Part shown: piece after piece, positions 8,974 through 17,450 of the stretch
Position numbering within the stretch: position 1 is the first letter of the stretch
Layout: each line of letters opens with the position of its first letter
Assembly: GCF_014595955.1 (NCBI RefSeq)
Contig: NZ_JABVCF010000017.1
Span: forward strand, 26,405 to 90,404
Direction: 5' to 3'
Length of the DNA: 64,000 nucleotides
From: Pseudaminobacter soli (ex Zhang et al. 2022)
Lineage (GTDB): Bacteria; Pseudomonadota; Alphaproteobacteria; Rhizobiales; Rhizobiaceae
The notes under the pieces: model-generated
What the model saw: the letters and a program-made list of their open reading frames with translations, nothing else
What the model was told of the DNA's origin: nothing
Databases searched by the model: none
Made by a program: the position numbers and the translations under genes

Positions 8974-9854
8974 GCGCATCTGCTCTCGAAAGCAACGTCA
9001 TAGGAACCCCCGGTTTCCCGGGGGTTTCGTTTGGCCGAAGCGCTGATGGCCTGCCCGTCGCCCTTGTCGGCGAGCACGCTTTTGCCATGGCTCCCGCCCG
9101 AGACGGGCGCCATTTCCTTGTCACGGGCTGGCGTTTCCGGCGGCCCATGGCCCAATGGACGCGAGGCGACTTCTATGGTTATCGCGGCGACCTCGCCGAT
9201 GAGAACGCGTTCCGGGCAAAGGTTCTGGAAAACGCCGAGCACCAACGCGAGAAGATCGCGCTCGGCCGACGCGAAGAGCGATCCACGGCGAATACACCAT
9301 GGGGTCCATCACAGGGCGCCACCGTCTATGCTGATGGCGTTGTCTTCCACTCAACGGCCGGCCATGGCGGCTTTCTCCTTTCGCCGGACCGCAACCGCAA
9401 GGTACATCAGTCGATCCGCGTCACCGGCGGAGCCTATGAAGAGGACGAGGCCTGGGCGATCGTCGCATTCAGCTTCCCTCACTTGTTTACCGCCTTCGAG
9501 CGCCAGGCTGCTGAAAAGACGATGAAGGACAGCTTCCCCGATGCCTGGGAGGCGATCACCGGCAATTTGCTTGGTCCCGGTAAATCCTGGAAGAAGGATG
9601 AGCGTGCATTTTTCGCGGAGCACCGCGATGACTGGATCGTCGTCTCGGCAATCATCTCCGATCAGCAATCCGGCTTCACCGAGGTTATCGCCACTCCTGG
9701 CGGCAAGCGCGGGCCGGGCAGCGAGGAACGCCGCTTCCTTGTTCCCTCGGATGAATATCGTGTCGGCCGCTTCGGCTTCGTCATCGATCCAGAGCGCCAC
9801 GCGGGTTATGGCGGGCCGTCGAGCTTTGTCAGCAGGCAGGGGAGATCAGCGTGA
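8970..9854 (+). CDS. DUF7007-like plasmid protein
   Basis: A 294-residue soluble protein. The stretch from TPWGPSQGATVYADGVVFHS to GHGGFLL, then EEDEAWAIVAFSFPHLF and FPDAWEAITG, resembles proteins labelled DUF7007 on rhizobial plasmids (from memory). The start ATG 8970 overlaps the previous stop by 4 bp. A reading from 8877 would lie inside the upstream gene and is rejected. No catalytic motif is clear. It is coupled again to the next gene at 9851-9856. The role is unknown. Confidence 0.6.
   Translation: MSASALESNVIGTPGFPGVSFGRSADGLPVALVGEHAFAMAPARDGRHFLVTGWRFRRPMAQWTRGDFYGYRGDLADENAFRAKVLENAEHQREKIALGRREERSTANTPWGPSQGATVYADGVVFHSTAGHGGFLLSPDRNRKVHQSIRVTGGAYEEDEAWAIVAFSFPHLFTAFERQAAEKTMKDSFPDAWEAITGNLLGPGKSWKKDERAFFAEHRDDWIVVSAIISDQQSGFTEVIATPGGKRGPGSEERRFLVPSDEYRVGRFGFVIDPERHAGYGGPSSFVSRQGRSA
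9005..9026 (+). other. Perfect hairpin in the 5' coding region of the DUF7007-like gene
   Basis: AACCCCCGG (9005-9013) pairs with CCGGGGGTT (9018-9026) around a TTTC loop, starting about 35 bases after the start codon. It looks like an intrinsic terminator stem or an attenuating mRNA hairpin, but it lies within codons for GTPGFPGVSF, and codon bias in a Gly/Pro stretch could also produce it. Confidence 0.4.
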
Positions 9855-10177
9855 TGGTCGAGCCAACTCGCCGTGCGCGGCTCTTCCGCATGGAGGAAGC
9901 TCGCCGGCAAATCCAGCGTCAGTTGGACATGATCGACCGGCAGATCACGCGGCGCATGACAGCGCTGATACCGCGGTTGCATCCGCGCCAGACCGCGTAT
10001 CGGCGGGGGAAGTCGCCCGATCCCGGTGCATTCCTCGAACGGTATCGTGCCAATCTGGCCGCCATTACCGCTGAGCGTCAGCCGGAGATCGACGCCTTGA
10101 CGCGAAAACTGGCGCGCCAGGAAAGCGCCATCGCGGCGTTGCTGGCGCAGCTCGAACCAGAAGAGCTCTGTGCTTGA
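9854..10177 (+). CDS. Small helical protein of unknown function
   Basis: A 107-residue, Arg- and Gln-rich protein, predicted to be mostly helical (MEEARRQIQRQLDMIDRQ near the N-terminus; a second helix at residues about 75-100). ATG 9854 overlaps the preceding stop as TGATG, so it is the third gene of the coupled set 8497-10177. There is no signal peptide. No family recognised; it may be a structural or DNA-binding partner of the two upstream proteins. Confidence 0.5.
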   Translation: MVEPTRRARLFRMEEARRQIQRQLDMIDRQITRRMTALIPRLHPRQTAYRRGKSPDPGAFLERYRANLAAITAERQPEIDALTRKLARQESAIAALLAQLEPEELCA

Positions 10178-10658
10178 CGCCGGATGTCGTTGTCGCCGCA
10201 GGACGCCATTTATCCGTGGCGACGATGGTCGTTGCACCCATTGTGACCAAACGGCCCGGGGCAAATCGTGGATGCGCTTCGGAAGCGCGGCAGGCCATCG
10301 AACACTATGGCGGAGCGGGTCGACCAGGCGCTTACCGGTCAGCATGCCGGTGTCGTAGACCATCCCTTGCCGGTCTTCCCGGCGGGTTTGCTGCGGTCTG
10401 AACCAACGGCTGGCCACTTCAAGGCCGCTGTCGCGCCGCGGAGCGCCGGAACCCCGCCGATCTCGGCAAGGCCGGCTCGCGTCCCGCGCAGGGACCAGTG
10501 AAGAACTGGCCCCCGCTTGTCCGCAAGCCAACCTCGCTCGCCTGGCAGGGTCCGGACCCTGAAGCGTCCAGCTTCCGTCGGTTCCTTTTGACCGCACCCG
10601 CAGGAAAGACCGACAAGGGCCGGATCACCTGAAGGGCATCGCTAGAAAGGTAAGCTCA
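10178..10658. other. No gene recognised (481 bp)
   Basis: GC-rich spacer with only short overlapping reading frames of unconvincing composition. AAAGG at 10646-10650 is the probable ribosome binding site of the next gene. No tRNA or clear terminator was seen. Confidence 0.4.
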
Positions 10659-11246
10659 ATGTCCAGTTCAACCCGCTCCCCCAAGTCCAAGGCCCGCGTC
10701 GTCCCGCTTCGCAAGGCCACGACCCTCGAAATGGTCCGCCTCTGCTGCCCGGACGGCAACCAGGCCGCCCTCATCTCCGAAAGCTTCGGCCTCCCCGTCC
10801 TTGACAGCGACGGCATCCGCGACTTCCATCAGCGGAGCCTGATCGAAGGTGCCGATACCCTCTCCGAGGGGCTTTCCGACAAGGCGATGCAGATCCATCT
10901 GCAACGGATCGTCGGCTCCTATGTCGGCTCCGCCTACGGGGCAGGCCAGTTCTACTCCAAGGCCGTCACCGAGGCGAAAGACGCCACGGCCAAGCTCGCC
11001 AACGACGTCCGCGACGAGGATCTCGACGGTCCGGTCGGCTTCGACAGTAACGCCCAGCGCAAACGGGAATTCGCCGCCGACATGGGTCTTCAATCGCACG
11101 CGCTGTTCATGGCGGCCGAGGGCGCCGTGGCTGCCTACGAGCATATCGTCGGCGAGACCTGGAAGCCCTACGAGCGTCAGGTCGAAAATCCCGGCCAGAC
11201 CGTCAGCCGGCAGGTGGCCGATCTCCAGATGGCGGCCCTCGGCTAA
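10659..11246 (+). CDS. Conserved plasmid protein of unknown function
   Basis: A 195-residue protein, alanine-rich and mostly helical, with a basic N-terminus (SSSTRSPKSKARVVPLRK). No family recognised. ATG 10659 has AAAGG 8 bp upstream. The stop TAA is followed by a GC-rich spacer that holds the inverted repeat before ardC. It runs in the same direction as its neighbours; the 480-bp spacer suggests its own promoter. Confidence 0.6.
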   Translation: MSSSTRSPKSKARVVPLRKATTLEMVRLCCPDGNQAALISESFGLPVLDSDGIRDFHQRSLIEGADTLSEGLSDKAMQIHLQRIVGSYVGSAYGAGQFYSKAVTEAKDATAKLANDVRDEDLDGPVGFDSNAQRKREFAADMGLQSHALFMAAEGAVAAYEHIVGETWKPYERQVENPGQTVSRQVADLQMAALG

Positions 11247-11367
11247 CCGCCCCGGGCCTAGCTTCGGCTCCGCTCCCATCTTCCTACATCGAGGCTGGTG
11301 TCCTTGCGGATGCCGGCCTCTTCGCGTGTGCCCGCCATCCTAATCCGACAAATGAAAATGATCCTGC

Positions 11368-11561
11368 AGGCCGCGCCAGTCGCGGCCGTCACGGATGTTG
11401 GTCCTGCTCCGGTCCTCGCCCCGCGAAACGGCTGCGCCGTCCTTCACTGAAGTTGCGGCCCGCGGACGACATCTCTCCTCCTTCCGATTGTTCTCGAGCG
11501 GGTTCGCGAACCTGCGGTCCTGCGCTTGCGGACCTCGTGACGGCCGCGACTGGCGCGGCCT
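11368..11561. repeat. 26-bp perfect inverted repeat built from hairpin units, upstream of ardC
   Basis: The 26 bp at 11368-11393 recur as an exact reverse complement at 11536-11561, 142 bp apart. Each arm is itself a hairpin, GGCCGCG / CGCGGCC around a 5-base loop (ccagt in one arm, actgg in the other). The right arm ends 19 bp before the ardC start. It is a candidate protein-binding site, regulatory RNA structure or invertible-segment boundary. Confidence 0.75.
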
Positions 11562-11580
11562 CGAATGGAGGTTGAAGAAA

Positions 11581-12507
11581 ATGAGCAGGAAAGAGAGCAA
11601 ACCCCGCGTCGATATCTACCCGAAGATCACCGACCGCATCGTCGCGGATCTGGAGAAGGGCGTGCGCCCGTGGGTAAAGCCCTGGAGCGCCGGGAATACG
11701 ACGGGTCGCATCATGCGGCCGCTCCGTCACAACGGGCTGCCATATCAGGGCATCAATACACTGCTTCTCTGGTCGGAGGCGGTGGCGAGGGGGTTCGTCT
11801 CGCCCGCCTGGATGACCTTCAAGCAGAGCGTCGAACTGGGCGGTCATGTCCGCAAGGGCGAGACCGGCTCGATGGTCGTTTACGCCAGCCGCTTCACGCG
11901 AACCGAAACCGATGCGAGGGGCGAGGAAGTCGAACGCGGCATTCCCTTCCTCAAGGCCTATACCGTGTTCTGCGCCGATCAGATCGAGGACCTTCCGGCG
12001 CAATATTACGGCAATCCTGCGCCGGTGGCCGATCCGGTCGAGAGGATCGAGCACGCGGATGCCTTCTTCACCAATACCGGGGCTGTCATCCGCCACGGCG
12101 GTGATAAGGCATACTTCAATCCGGCGCTCGATATCGTGCAGATGCCGCCATTCGAGAGCTTTCGCGATGCGCCGAGTTATTATGCGACTTTAGGGCATGA
12201 ACTGACCCATTGGGTCGGCTCGGAAAAGCGGCTCGATCGCAACCTCTCGCGCTATCACAAGGATCGCTCGTTTCGCGCCCATGAAGAGCTGGTCGCCGAT
12301 CTCGGCGGTTGTTTTTTGGCGGCGGACCTCGGCATCGTCCCCGAACTGGAGCCGCGGCCGGATCACGCGAGCTATCTGGCGAGCTGGCTCGAAATTCTCA
12401 AGAACGAGAAGCGCTTCATCTTTGCCGCAGCTGCCCACGCCCAGCGCGCCGTCAACTACCTGCACGATCTCCAGCCGGGCGTGACACAGGTCGCGGAGGC
12501 GGCGTGA
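11581..12507 (+). CDS. ardC: ArdC-family anti-restriction protein (ssDNA-binding zincin)
   Basis: A 308-residue protein with the two-domain layout of ArdC. The N-terminal single-stranded DNA-binding domain (residues about 8-130) includes the NGLPYQGINTLLLW segment. The C-terminal zincin-like metalloprotease has HELTH at residues 206-210, followed by EELVADLGGCFLA as the likely third-ligand helix. ArdC proteins on IncW and rhizobial plasmids bind incoming single-stranded DNA and help it evade restriction in the recipient; that role is inferred here. ATG 11581 follows an AAGAAA-type weak binding site. A reading from 11395 would cross the inverted repeat and is rejected. The 26-bp repeat just upstream may control it. 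Confidence 0.88.
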   Translation: MSRKESKPRVDIYPKITDRIVADLEKGVRPWVKPWSAGNTTGRIMRPLRHNGLPYQGINTLLLWSEAVARGFVSPAWMTFKQSVELGGHVRKGETGSMVVYASRFTRTETDARGEEVERGIPFLKAYTVFCADQIEDLPAQYYGNPAPVADPVERIEHADAFFTNTGAVIRHGGDKAYFNPALDIVQMPPFESFRDAPSYYATLGHELTHWVGSEKRLDRNLSRYHKDRSFRAHEELVADLGGCFLAADLGIVPELEPRPDHASYLASWLEILKNEKRFIFAAAAHAQRAVNYLHDLQPGVTQVAEAA

Positions 12508-13085
12508 TGCTGCAAGCTCCGGTGTGTGAGGCCGGATCAGTCCCATAACATTCGAGCCCGTCACACGCGACGAGCTCAACGCCCATCTCAGTTGGTGAGG
12601 ACACAGGATGGGCGAGATCCGCCGCCCGACGCGCGGCCTGCGGCAAGAAGGGCGGCTCCTTGCGTTCGTCTCGGCGACACGCCCCTACGCGAGCGTATCG
12701 CCGGTTTGACGCGGCACGATGCGATTGAGCTTTCGCGCCTCTGCGCGGCGAAACCGGATCTGTGCCGCGTGGCGCTGCGTCTTCGGCGGTCCTTCGTGTT
12801 TCCGGCAATTGCCGCTGCACGCGGCTGCCGTGGGCGGTCAGCTATCAGAAGGCAATCTCCATCGGTCCGATGGTTGGTTCATACTCGGCCGATCGCGCGG
12901 CGGGACCGATTCACGGTCCGGGCGTCGCGGCCGACGAAAGGTGATTTTGGGGTGGTGCGACGATCCACAAGTCAGGCGTAACCAGGCGGGCGGCCTGCCG
13001 ATTGTCCCAACGAAGCGGAGGAACCGGCCGACCGCGCTCCACTCCGAGGATAGCATTGCGGCAGTTCCCTACCGGATCAACAATC
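12508..13085. other. No gene recognised (about 580 bp)
   Basis: Spacer between ardC and the vapBC promoter. Several overlapping frames are open on both strands, as expected in GC-rich DNA, and none has a convincing start or recognisable product. Confidence 0.4.
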
Positions 13086-13114
13086 TTGCCAATCTAGATG
13101 AGAGCATCTACATT
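13086..13114 (+). promoter_or_regulatory. vapBC promoter with overlapping operator dyad
   Basis: TTGCCA (13086-13091) and TACATT (13109-13114) are separated by 17 bp. A perfect dyad, TAGATG (13095-13100) agag CATCTA (13105-13110), covers the spacer and the start of the -10. This fits autorepression by the VapBC complex. The first codon lies 30 bp downstream. Confidence 0.55.
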
Positions 13115-13144
13115 ATCGGGCAGAACTATCTACATGGAGGCTCC

Positions 13145-13390
13145 ATGCCGATCAATGTCAACAATCCGGAGGCGGATGCGCTGACGCGCAGGTTTGCCCA
13201 TATGGCCGGTGTCAGCATCACCGATGCCATTGTCATCGCGATGAAGGAGGCTATCGAACGACGCCGTGTTGCCGAGAGCCCGCTGCAGACTGCCGCGCGT
13301 CTGCGTGAAAAGCACGGCGTCAACCTGCGCAAGGCGGCGAAGAAACCCCTCCCGCGCGAGGTGTTCGATAAGATGTGGGAATCGGAGTGA
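13145..13390 (+). CDS. vapB: VapB-type antitoxin
   Basis: An 81-residue protein. The N-terminus (MPINVNNPEADALTRRFA) and the VSITDAIVIAMKEAIERR helix are typical of the Rv0623/PSK-type VapB antitoxins that pair with PIN toxins. The N-terminal part should bind the operator and the C-terminal part should block VapC. GGAGG lies 5 bp before ATG 13145. Its stop overlaps the toxin start as TGATG, the normal coupling in vapBC operons. Confidence 0.85.
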   Translation: MPINVNNPEADALTRRFAHMAGVSITDAIVIAMKEAIERRRVAESPLQTAARLREKHGVNLRKAAKKPLPREVFDKMWESE

Positions 13391-13794
13391 TGTTCGTTGA
13401 TGCGTGCGCGATCATCGCCGTGCTGTCCGATGAGCCGGAAGCAGACCGCGTCTCCGATGCCATTGCTTCCGGGAAGAACGCCTTCACCTCGCCGGTTGCC
13501 GTGCTCGAGGCGGTGCTCGGTCTCGCGCGCCCCGACAAGTTCGCCCTCGCCGTCTCAGAGGTCGAGCCGATCGTTGTCGAGTTCCTCGATGAGCGCGGGA
13601 TCGAGGTTCGCGATCTGCCGCCCGCATCCGAGACCACTAGGTTGGCGCTGTCGGCGGCACACCGGTACCGCTCCGGCCGACATGGTCTCAATCTCGGCGA
13701 TTGCCTGCATTACGCATGCGCGAAATACTTCGCGGTGCGTATCTTGGCGACGGTCGACGAGTTTCGGCAAACCGATCTCACCACAGTTCCGTGA
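13390..13794 (+). CDS. vapC: VapC-type PIN-domain ribonuclease toxin
   Basis: A 134-residue PIN domain protein covering nearly its whole length, the usual VapC size. The conserved acids are visible: Asp in MFVDACAI near residue 4, Glu in SPVAVLEAVLGLAR near residue 43, and Asp in LNLGDCLHYACAK near residue 99. VapC toxins cut tRNA or rRNA when VapB is lost, which stabilises the plasmid. ATG 13390 overlaps the vapB stop; the in-frame ATG 13375 lies inside vapB and is less likely. Confidence 0.87.
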   Translation: MFVDACAIIAVLSDEPEADRVSDAIASGKNAFTSPVAVLEAVLGLARPDKFALAVSEVEPIVVEFLDERGIEVRDLPPASETTRLALSAAHRYRSGRHGLNLGDCLHYACAKYFAVRILATVDEFRQTDLTTVP

Positions 13795-14493
13795 CGAGCG
13801 CCGCGGCGCTGCGCCTCGGACGAGCGGCCTTCCCACCCTGGAGATCGTCAGGTCCGCGATCGGAACCAAAACCTGCCGCCCGACGGACCCCGCCTGTGCG
13901 GCCGCCTCTATCGGTTGACGATCCCGTTTGAACGAGAGCCGGATGTGCATTCCTGGCTGTCTCCCCCAATCGCGCGTGATAGACGCAGCGTGGTTTCAAG
14001 TCGTGGGTCAGTCTGGCGCGTAGCGTCGGGCGGTTCTCTCGCCGGTCTTCCGGTGCGTCCCCGTTTCGAAGCCGGTGCGGGGCAATGGGGACCCGGTCCT
14101 CGCCTTTGGGATCTGAGGTGATGCGCGGGCTGACTGTGGCCGGGATGGACTCTCGAACGGACAGTCGCTGTCTCGTGTGTATGACGCCGACGATGGAAAC
14201 GCCGGTCTTCATTCCGGTTTCCACAAAAGCCACGTCCATCTGCGTCCTCGATGTGACTGGTCTGACCGAAAGGCCGATCCCGCCAGAGCGGGCTCTCGAT
14301 CTTGTCCCGGCAACGGCCTTCGCGACTTTCTTCCCCTGACGGCTGCGCCGCCATTCCTCGCGGTTCAAGAAAGTCTCTCCCGGCCGCCTTCCACTTCGTT
14401 CCAGCCCTGCGGGTGCCCGTCGATCGCCTCCGGTCCACCGACCGTCATCGAGGTCGCGATGGGCGCGGCCCGAGCAACAAAGGAATGAGACAC
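13795..14493. other. No gene recognised (about 700 bp)
   Basis: GC-rich spacer between vapC and the DUF736 gene. Reading frames on both strands are short or of skewed composition, and no domain was recognised. The promoter of the DUF736 gene should lie in the right part. Confidence 0.4.
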
Positions 14494-14802
14494 ATGGCTA
14501 CCATCGGCACCTTCGCTTCCACGGGCAACGGCTTCAACGGCTCGATCAAGACCCTCAACCTCAACGTCAAGGCCAAGCTGGTCCGCATCGAAAACCCCTC
14601 CGACAAGGGACCGCACTTCCGCATCTTCTCTGGCAATGTCGAACTCGGCGCCGCCTGGCAGAAGGTCTCCGCAGAAGGCCGCGACTACCTCTCGGTCAAG
14701 CTGGACGACCCGAGCTTCCCCGCTCCGATCTACGCCACCCTGATCGAGGTGGAAGGCGAGGAAGGCCTGCAGCTGATCTGGTCCCGCCCCAACCGGGACT
14801 GA
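14494..14802 (+). CDS. DUF736-family protein
   Basis: A 102-residue protein matching DUF736 along its whole length ([34 protein letters not shown]; a C-terminal IWSRPNRD). DUF736 proteins are small, highly expressed-looking and very common on rhizobial plasmids and integrative elements; their function is unknown. ATG 14494 has AAGGAA 9 bp upstream. Two stem-loops, the second with a T-run, follow the gene, so it is probably a monocistronic unit. Confidence 0.88.
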   Translation: MATIGTFASTGNGFNGSIKTLNLNVKAKLVRIENPSDKGPHFRIFSGNVELGAAWQKVSAEGRDYLSVKLDDPSFPAPIYATLIEVEGEEGLQLIWSRPNRD

Positions 14803-14817
14803 TGGCCCCGACAGAGG

Positions 14818-14893
14818 ACCCCGCCGCACAGGCGGGGTTCCTCCTGCGTATCGAGAAGCCGGAACCAGGCATCGAGCCTGGCTCCGGCTTTTT
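14818..14893 (+). terminator. Tandem stem-loops, the second an intrinsic terminator, after the DUF736 gene
   Basis: Stem 1: ACCCCGCC (14818-14825) with GGCGGGGT (14831-14838). Stem 2: AAGCCGGA (14856-14863) with TCCGGCTT (14883-14890), with an inner stem CCAGGC/GCCTGG, ending in a run of five T at 14889-14893. The second is a textbook rho-independent terminator for rightward transcription. Confidence 0.8.
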
Positions 14894-15102
14894 GCCGCCA
14901 ACCGGGTGGGGGAAGTCTGCTCAGATCGTCCGAGGATGCCATGGCGATCCGAAGGCCCCAAGGACTTCGTGGTACCCCCAAAATGCTACCGCATTTCGGC
15001 TCCCCCACTCGCCGGCTCCGCCGGTCGCTGCGCGCTCCTTGACCCCTCCGGCCCACCATGACCGCCGGCGTCGTCTTTCACCAACATCAAGGAGATGACG
15101 AC

Positions 15103-15267
15103 ATGTCGATCGATCAACACATTGAGGAACTGCGCGCCGAGCTGCGGAACGCTGTCTACCGCGACGAGCGCCGCGAAATCGAGGCCGATCTGGAGCTCGC
15201 CCTTGCCGAGCGCGAAGTCATCTGGGCCGAGCAGGAGGCGCTGATGAACGCCGAGCCTCCTTTATAG
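15103..15267 (+). CDS. Small charged helical protein
   Basis: A 54-residue protein rich in Glu, Arg and Ala, probably one long helix. It is supported by AAGGAG (15089-15094) 8 bp before ATG 15103. No family recognised. It is followed by a perfect 8-bp stem-loop. It could be a small regulator or a stable structural peptide. Confidence 0.55.
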   Translation: MSIDQHIEELRAELRNAVYRDERREIEADLELALAEREVIWAEQEALMNAEPPL

Positions 15268-15294
15268 GGGGCTTTCGGGCCGCCTCGAACCTCT

Positions 15295-15315
15295 TAGGCC
15301 GGATCGACCGGCCTA
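15295..15315. terminator. Perfect stem-loop between convergent genes
   Basis: TAGGCCGG (15295-15302) pairs with CCGGCCTA (15308-15315) around atcga. It lies between the + small gene and the minus WGR gene, whose stop codon it overlaps, so it may end transcription in both directions. There is no T-run. Confidence 0.45.
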
Positions 15316-15597
15316 TGGGGTTCGCCGAGCCCGGCGACTACACTGCTGGCACCCCGCTCGCGGGCCGTAACCGCGCACGCGTTTGCTGCGCAGCAGCTCC
15401 AGGAAGAGCTGCACGGCCTCTTCCTCTTTGTTGAAATGATGTTGCATGGCCTGGCCACGCGCGCCGATGCGTCCCCATCTGCGGGTCAGGCAGACGTCTC
15501 CGAATAGCGTCGCCTCGATCGACATGGCGTAGTAGCGGGCCATGTTCTTCGTGGGATCCATCCGTTCGACGTAAAGCTGGTAGGGTTGCGCGATCAT
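15313..15597 (-). CDS. WGR-domain protein
   Basis: A 94-residue protein that is essentially one WGR domain: QLYVERMDPTKNMARYYAMS at the start and RRWGRIGARG in the middle. WGR domains occur in PARP enzymes and in bacterial stand-alone proteins and probably bind nucleic acid. The start at 15597 (MIAQPYQ) is chosen because the domain begins there; the upstream frame to 15885 has no domain character. The binding site is weak. A second, diverged WGR protein lies at 62395-62631. Confidence 0.75.
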   Translation of the reverse strand: MIAQPYQLYVERMDPTKNMARYYAMSIEATLFGDVCLTRRWGRIGARGQAMQHHFNKEEEAVQLFLELLRSKRVRGYGPRAGCQQCSRRARRTP

Positions 15598-15990
15598 AGG
15601 GACAGAGTCGCGCTCTTCGAGTTCAAGGTCCAACGACTTCTTTGAATCGGTTGCACCCGGCCGATTCATTTTGGTGATGGAAAAGTCTCTCCGGTTCTGT
15701 GGTGGTCCACTCCATCGATGAGCAAGCCCTTCCTCGACCGACGTCCCGCCCCTGACCATAGCGCACCCTGCGTCGATATCGGGGTGTATCAAGAATGCGG
15801 GAGAGTCGCCGTTTCGGCCAAAGACCCATGGCTTCTGGTACGGAAAATCATGGGCGAGCTCCTTCGGCGACGGCTCTACTCGCACCGTAAGATCGGTGCT
15901 CCCGGCGCCCGCAAGCGGTCTCCGCGCAGTCGCGTAACGATCCTCTCGCGGCCGCGGGACCGTTCACTAATGATGGCCTTCACGCACCGC
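15598..15990. other. No gene recognised (393 bp)
   Basis: Spacer between the WGR gene and the 3' end of the DUF1173 gene, both on the minus strand. The WGR frame stays open upstream to 15885, but its translation has no recognisable domain. Confidence 0.4.
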
Positions 15991-17189
15991 TTACCGGGGA
16001 AGATTAGGCATTGGTCCTTCCGCGATGTCCCAGATCCAGGAGTCCATCCCGCTCTCCGAAACAAGCAGGTCGAGGGTCTCGCGATAGGCGCCATCCGCGT
16101 CATCGGGCACGATGTACATCGCGATGGGCTGACCCCCGTCCCGTGTCAGCACGACGCTCGCCATCGGCTGTGTGGGCGGCAGATTGTAGCGCAGTCCCTT
16201 CGTGAATATGGAACCGCGCTTCGTGAGCGTGTCAAGCAGCATGCCTTCATACTGGCTCTCGGACGGAATCCACCGTTCGCTGACCGTCATCAGCGCGATC
16301 GCCTCGATCGCTGCGATGCCTGAGACGCCGACCCCGAACGTTGCCGCTGCGATGAGATGCGATTCCGGGCTTGCGTCCCAAAGCGCAAGTTCACGAGCGA
16401 AGACCTTGTTCATGCGGCGCGTGACATCCTCGGCCAGCATAAAAGGATAGCGCGGGGCGTGTTTGACGATCAGGCGTGAGCCAGACCGAGCCGGCTGTAT
16501 CTCCTTCACCTCGCCGATCAGGATCGCGAGCGAACGGCGATTGCCCTGCGACTGAACCGCTCTGCTGAGAAATGCCTGCCGGCGCTGGACAATTCCGTCC
16601 ACGCGCTCCGGATCGAACATCTCCGGGACATAGATCGTGTCCGAAAGTGGCTTTCCCTTGGCGCTCGAACTCGACGCCGCCTCGACCACGAACTTTCGGA
16701 CCACCGCCCAATTGCGCCGGCCGGCCATCGCCGGACGCCAGCGATTGAACTGCGCCCGGTCCCACAGGAAATGCAGCATCGCCTTCAACGACAATCGGGC
16801 ACCATCGGTCCTGACGTCGCACGGATCAGCGCTGTCGCCGATTGCAGGCGCGGTGCGTCCGCCGAGCTTCGACAGGCTGAACCCGAGCTTCAACGCCGTC
16901 GTGCCGTCCTCCACATTCTCGATGATTGCCTCGCCCTCGACTGCGCTCAGGCCCGACAAATCGGATGGCGGCTCGTAGGACTCGCAGTCGGGCGCATGCT
17001 GCGCCCGGTGCCCGGCATCCGTTTCGGGATATGGCGGTCGCCGAACCGCGCGATATACATTGGCACGCCTTTCGCCTGGCAGAGGCAAAGCGGATGTTCA
17101 CGACGCGAAAAGGCGTCCGTCAACCGCGCGTCGAACGCGCCATCTCCGGCATCAACATCAATCCCGCCCATGCGGATATGCCGGCTCAT
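15991..17189 (-). pseudogene. DUF1173 gene interrupted by a frameshift
   Basis: The N-terminal part reads from 17189 (MSRHIRMGG..., with the family hallmarks HPLCLCQAKGVPMYIARF and PKRMPGTG). The remainder is in another frame and continues as QHAPDCESYEPPSDLSGL to the stop at 15991. In DUF1173 proteins these two blocks are contiguous. The frame changes at about 17000-17005, in a run of G and C, consistent with one missing base. Repaired, the protein would have about 400 residues, the family's normal length. DUF1173 is found on rhizobial conjugative plasmids and its function is unknown. Either the gene is broken or the base is a sequencing error; the rest of the frame is fully open, which suggests a recent change or an error. 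Confidence 0.75.
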
Positions 17190-17450
17190 GGTCTTCCGGT
17201 TCCAGCGATCATCATCAGAATATTCTCCTCTTCATGCGTAGCTGGCTTCGCGCCGCCCGCCGATGTGCCTTGCTCCTGCAATTGTCGCCGACCTGCCGTC
17301 GATCGAATCCTGCTCAAGGCCCTGCGAAACGCTACGTCCTGCCGTCCACTTCGACGCGTTCGCTGGTGTTCCCGTTGCACAGGTCGACTTCTACCGATTC
17401 TCATTCTTCCAATTTCAGGTACAATGAAGCTCTCCCTGAAAGGACAACGC

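Noticed and set aside
12526..12981. Open + frame between ardC and vapB
   Set aside because: Arg-rich, no supported start, no domain; typical of open frames in GC-rich spacers.
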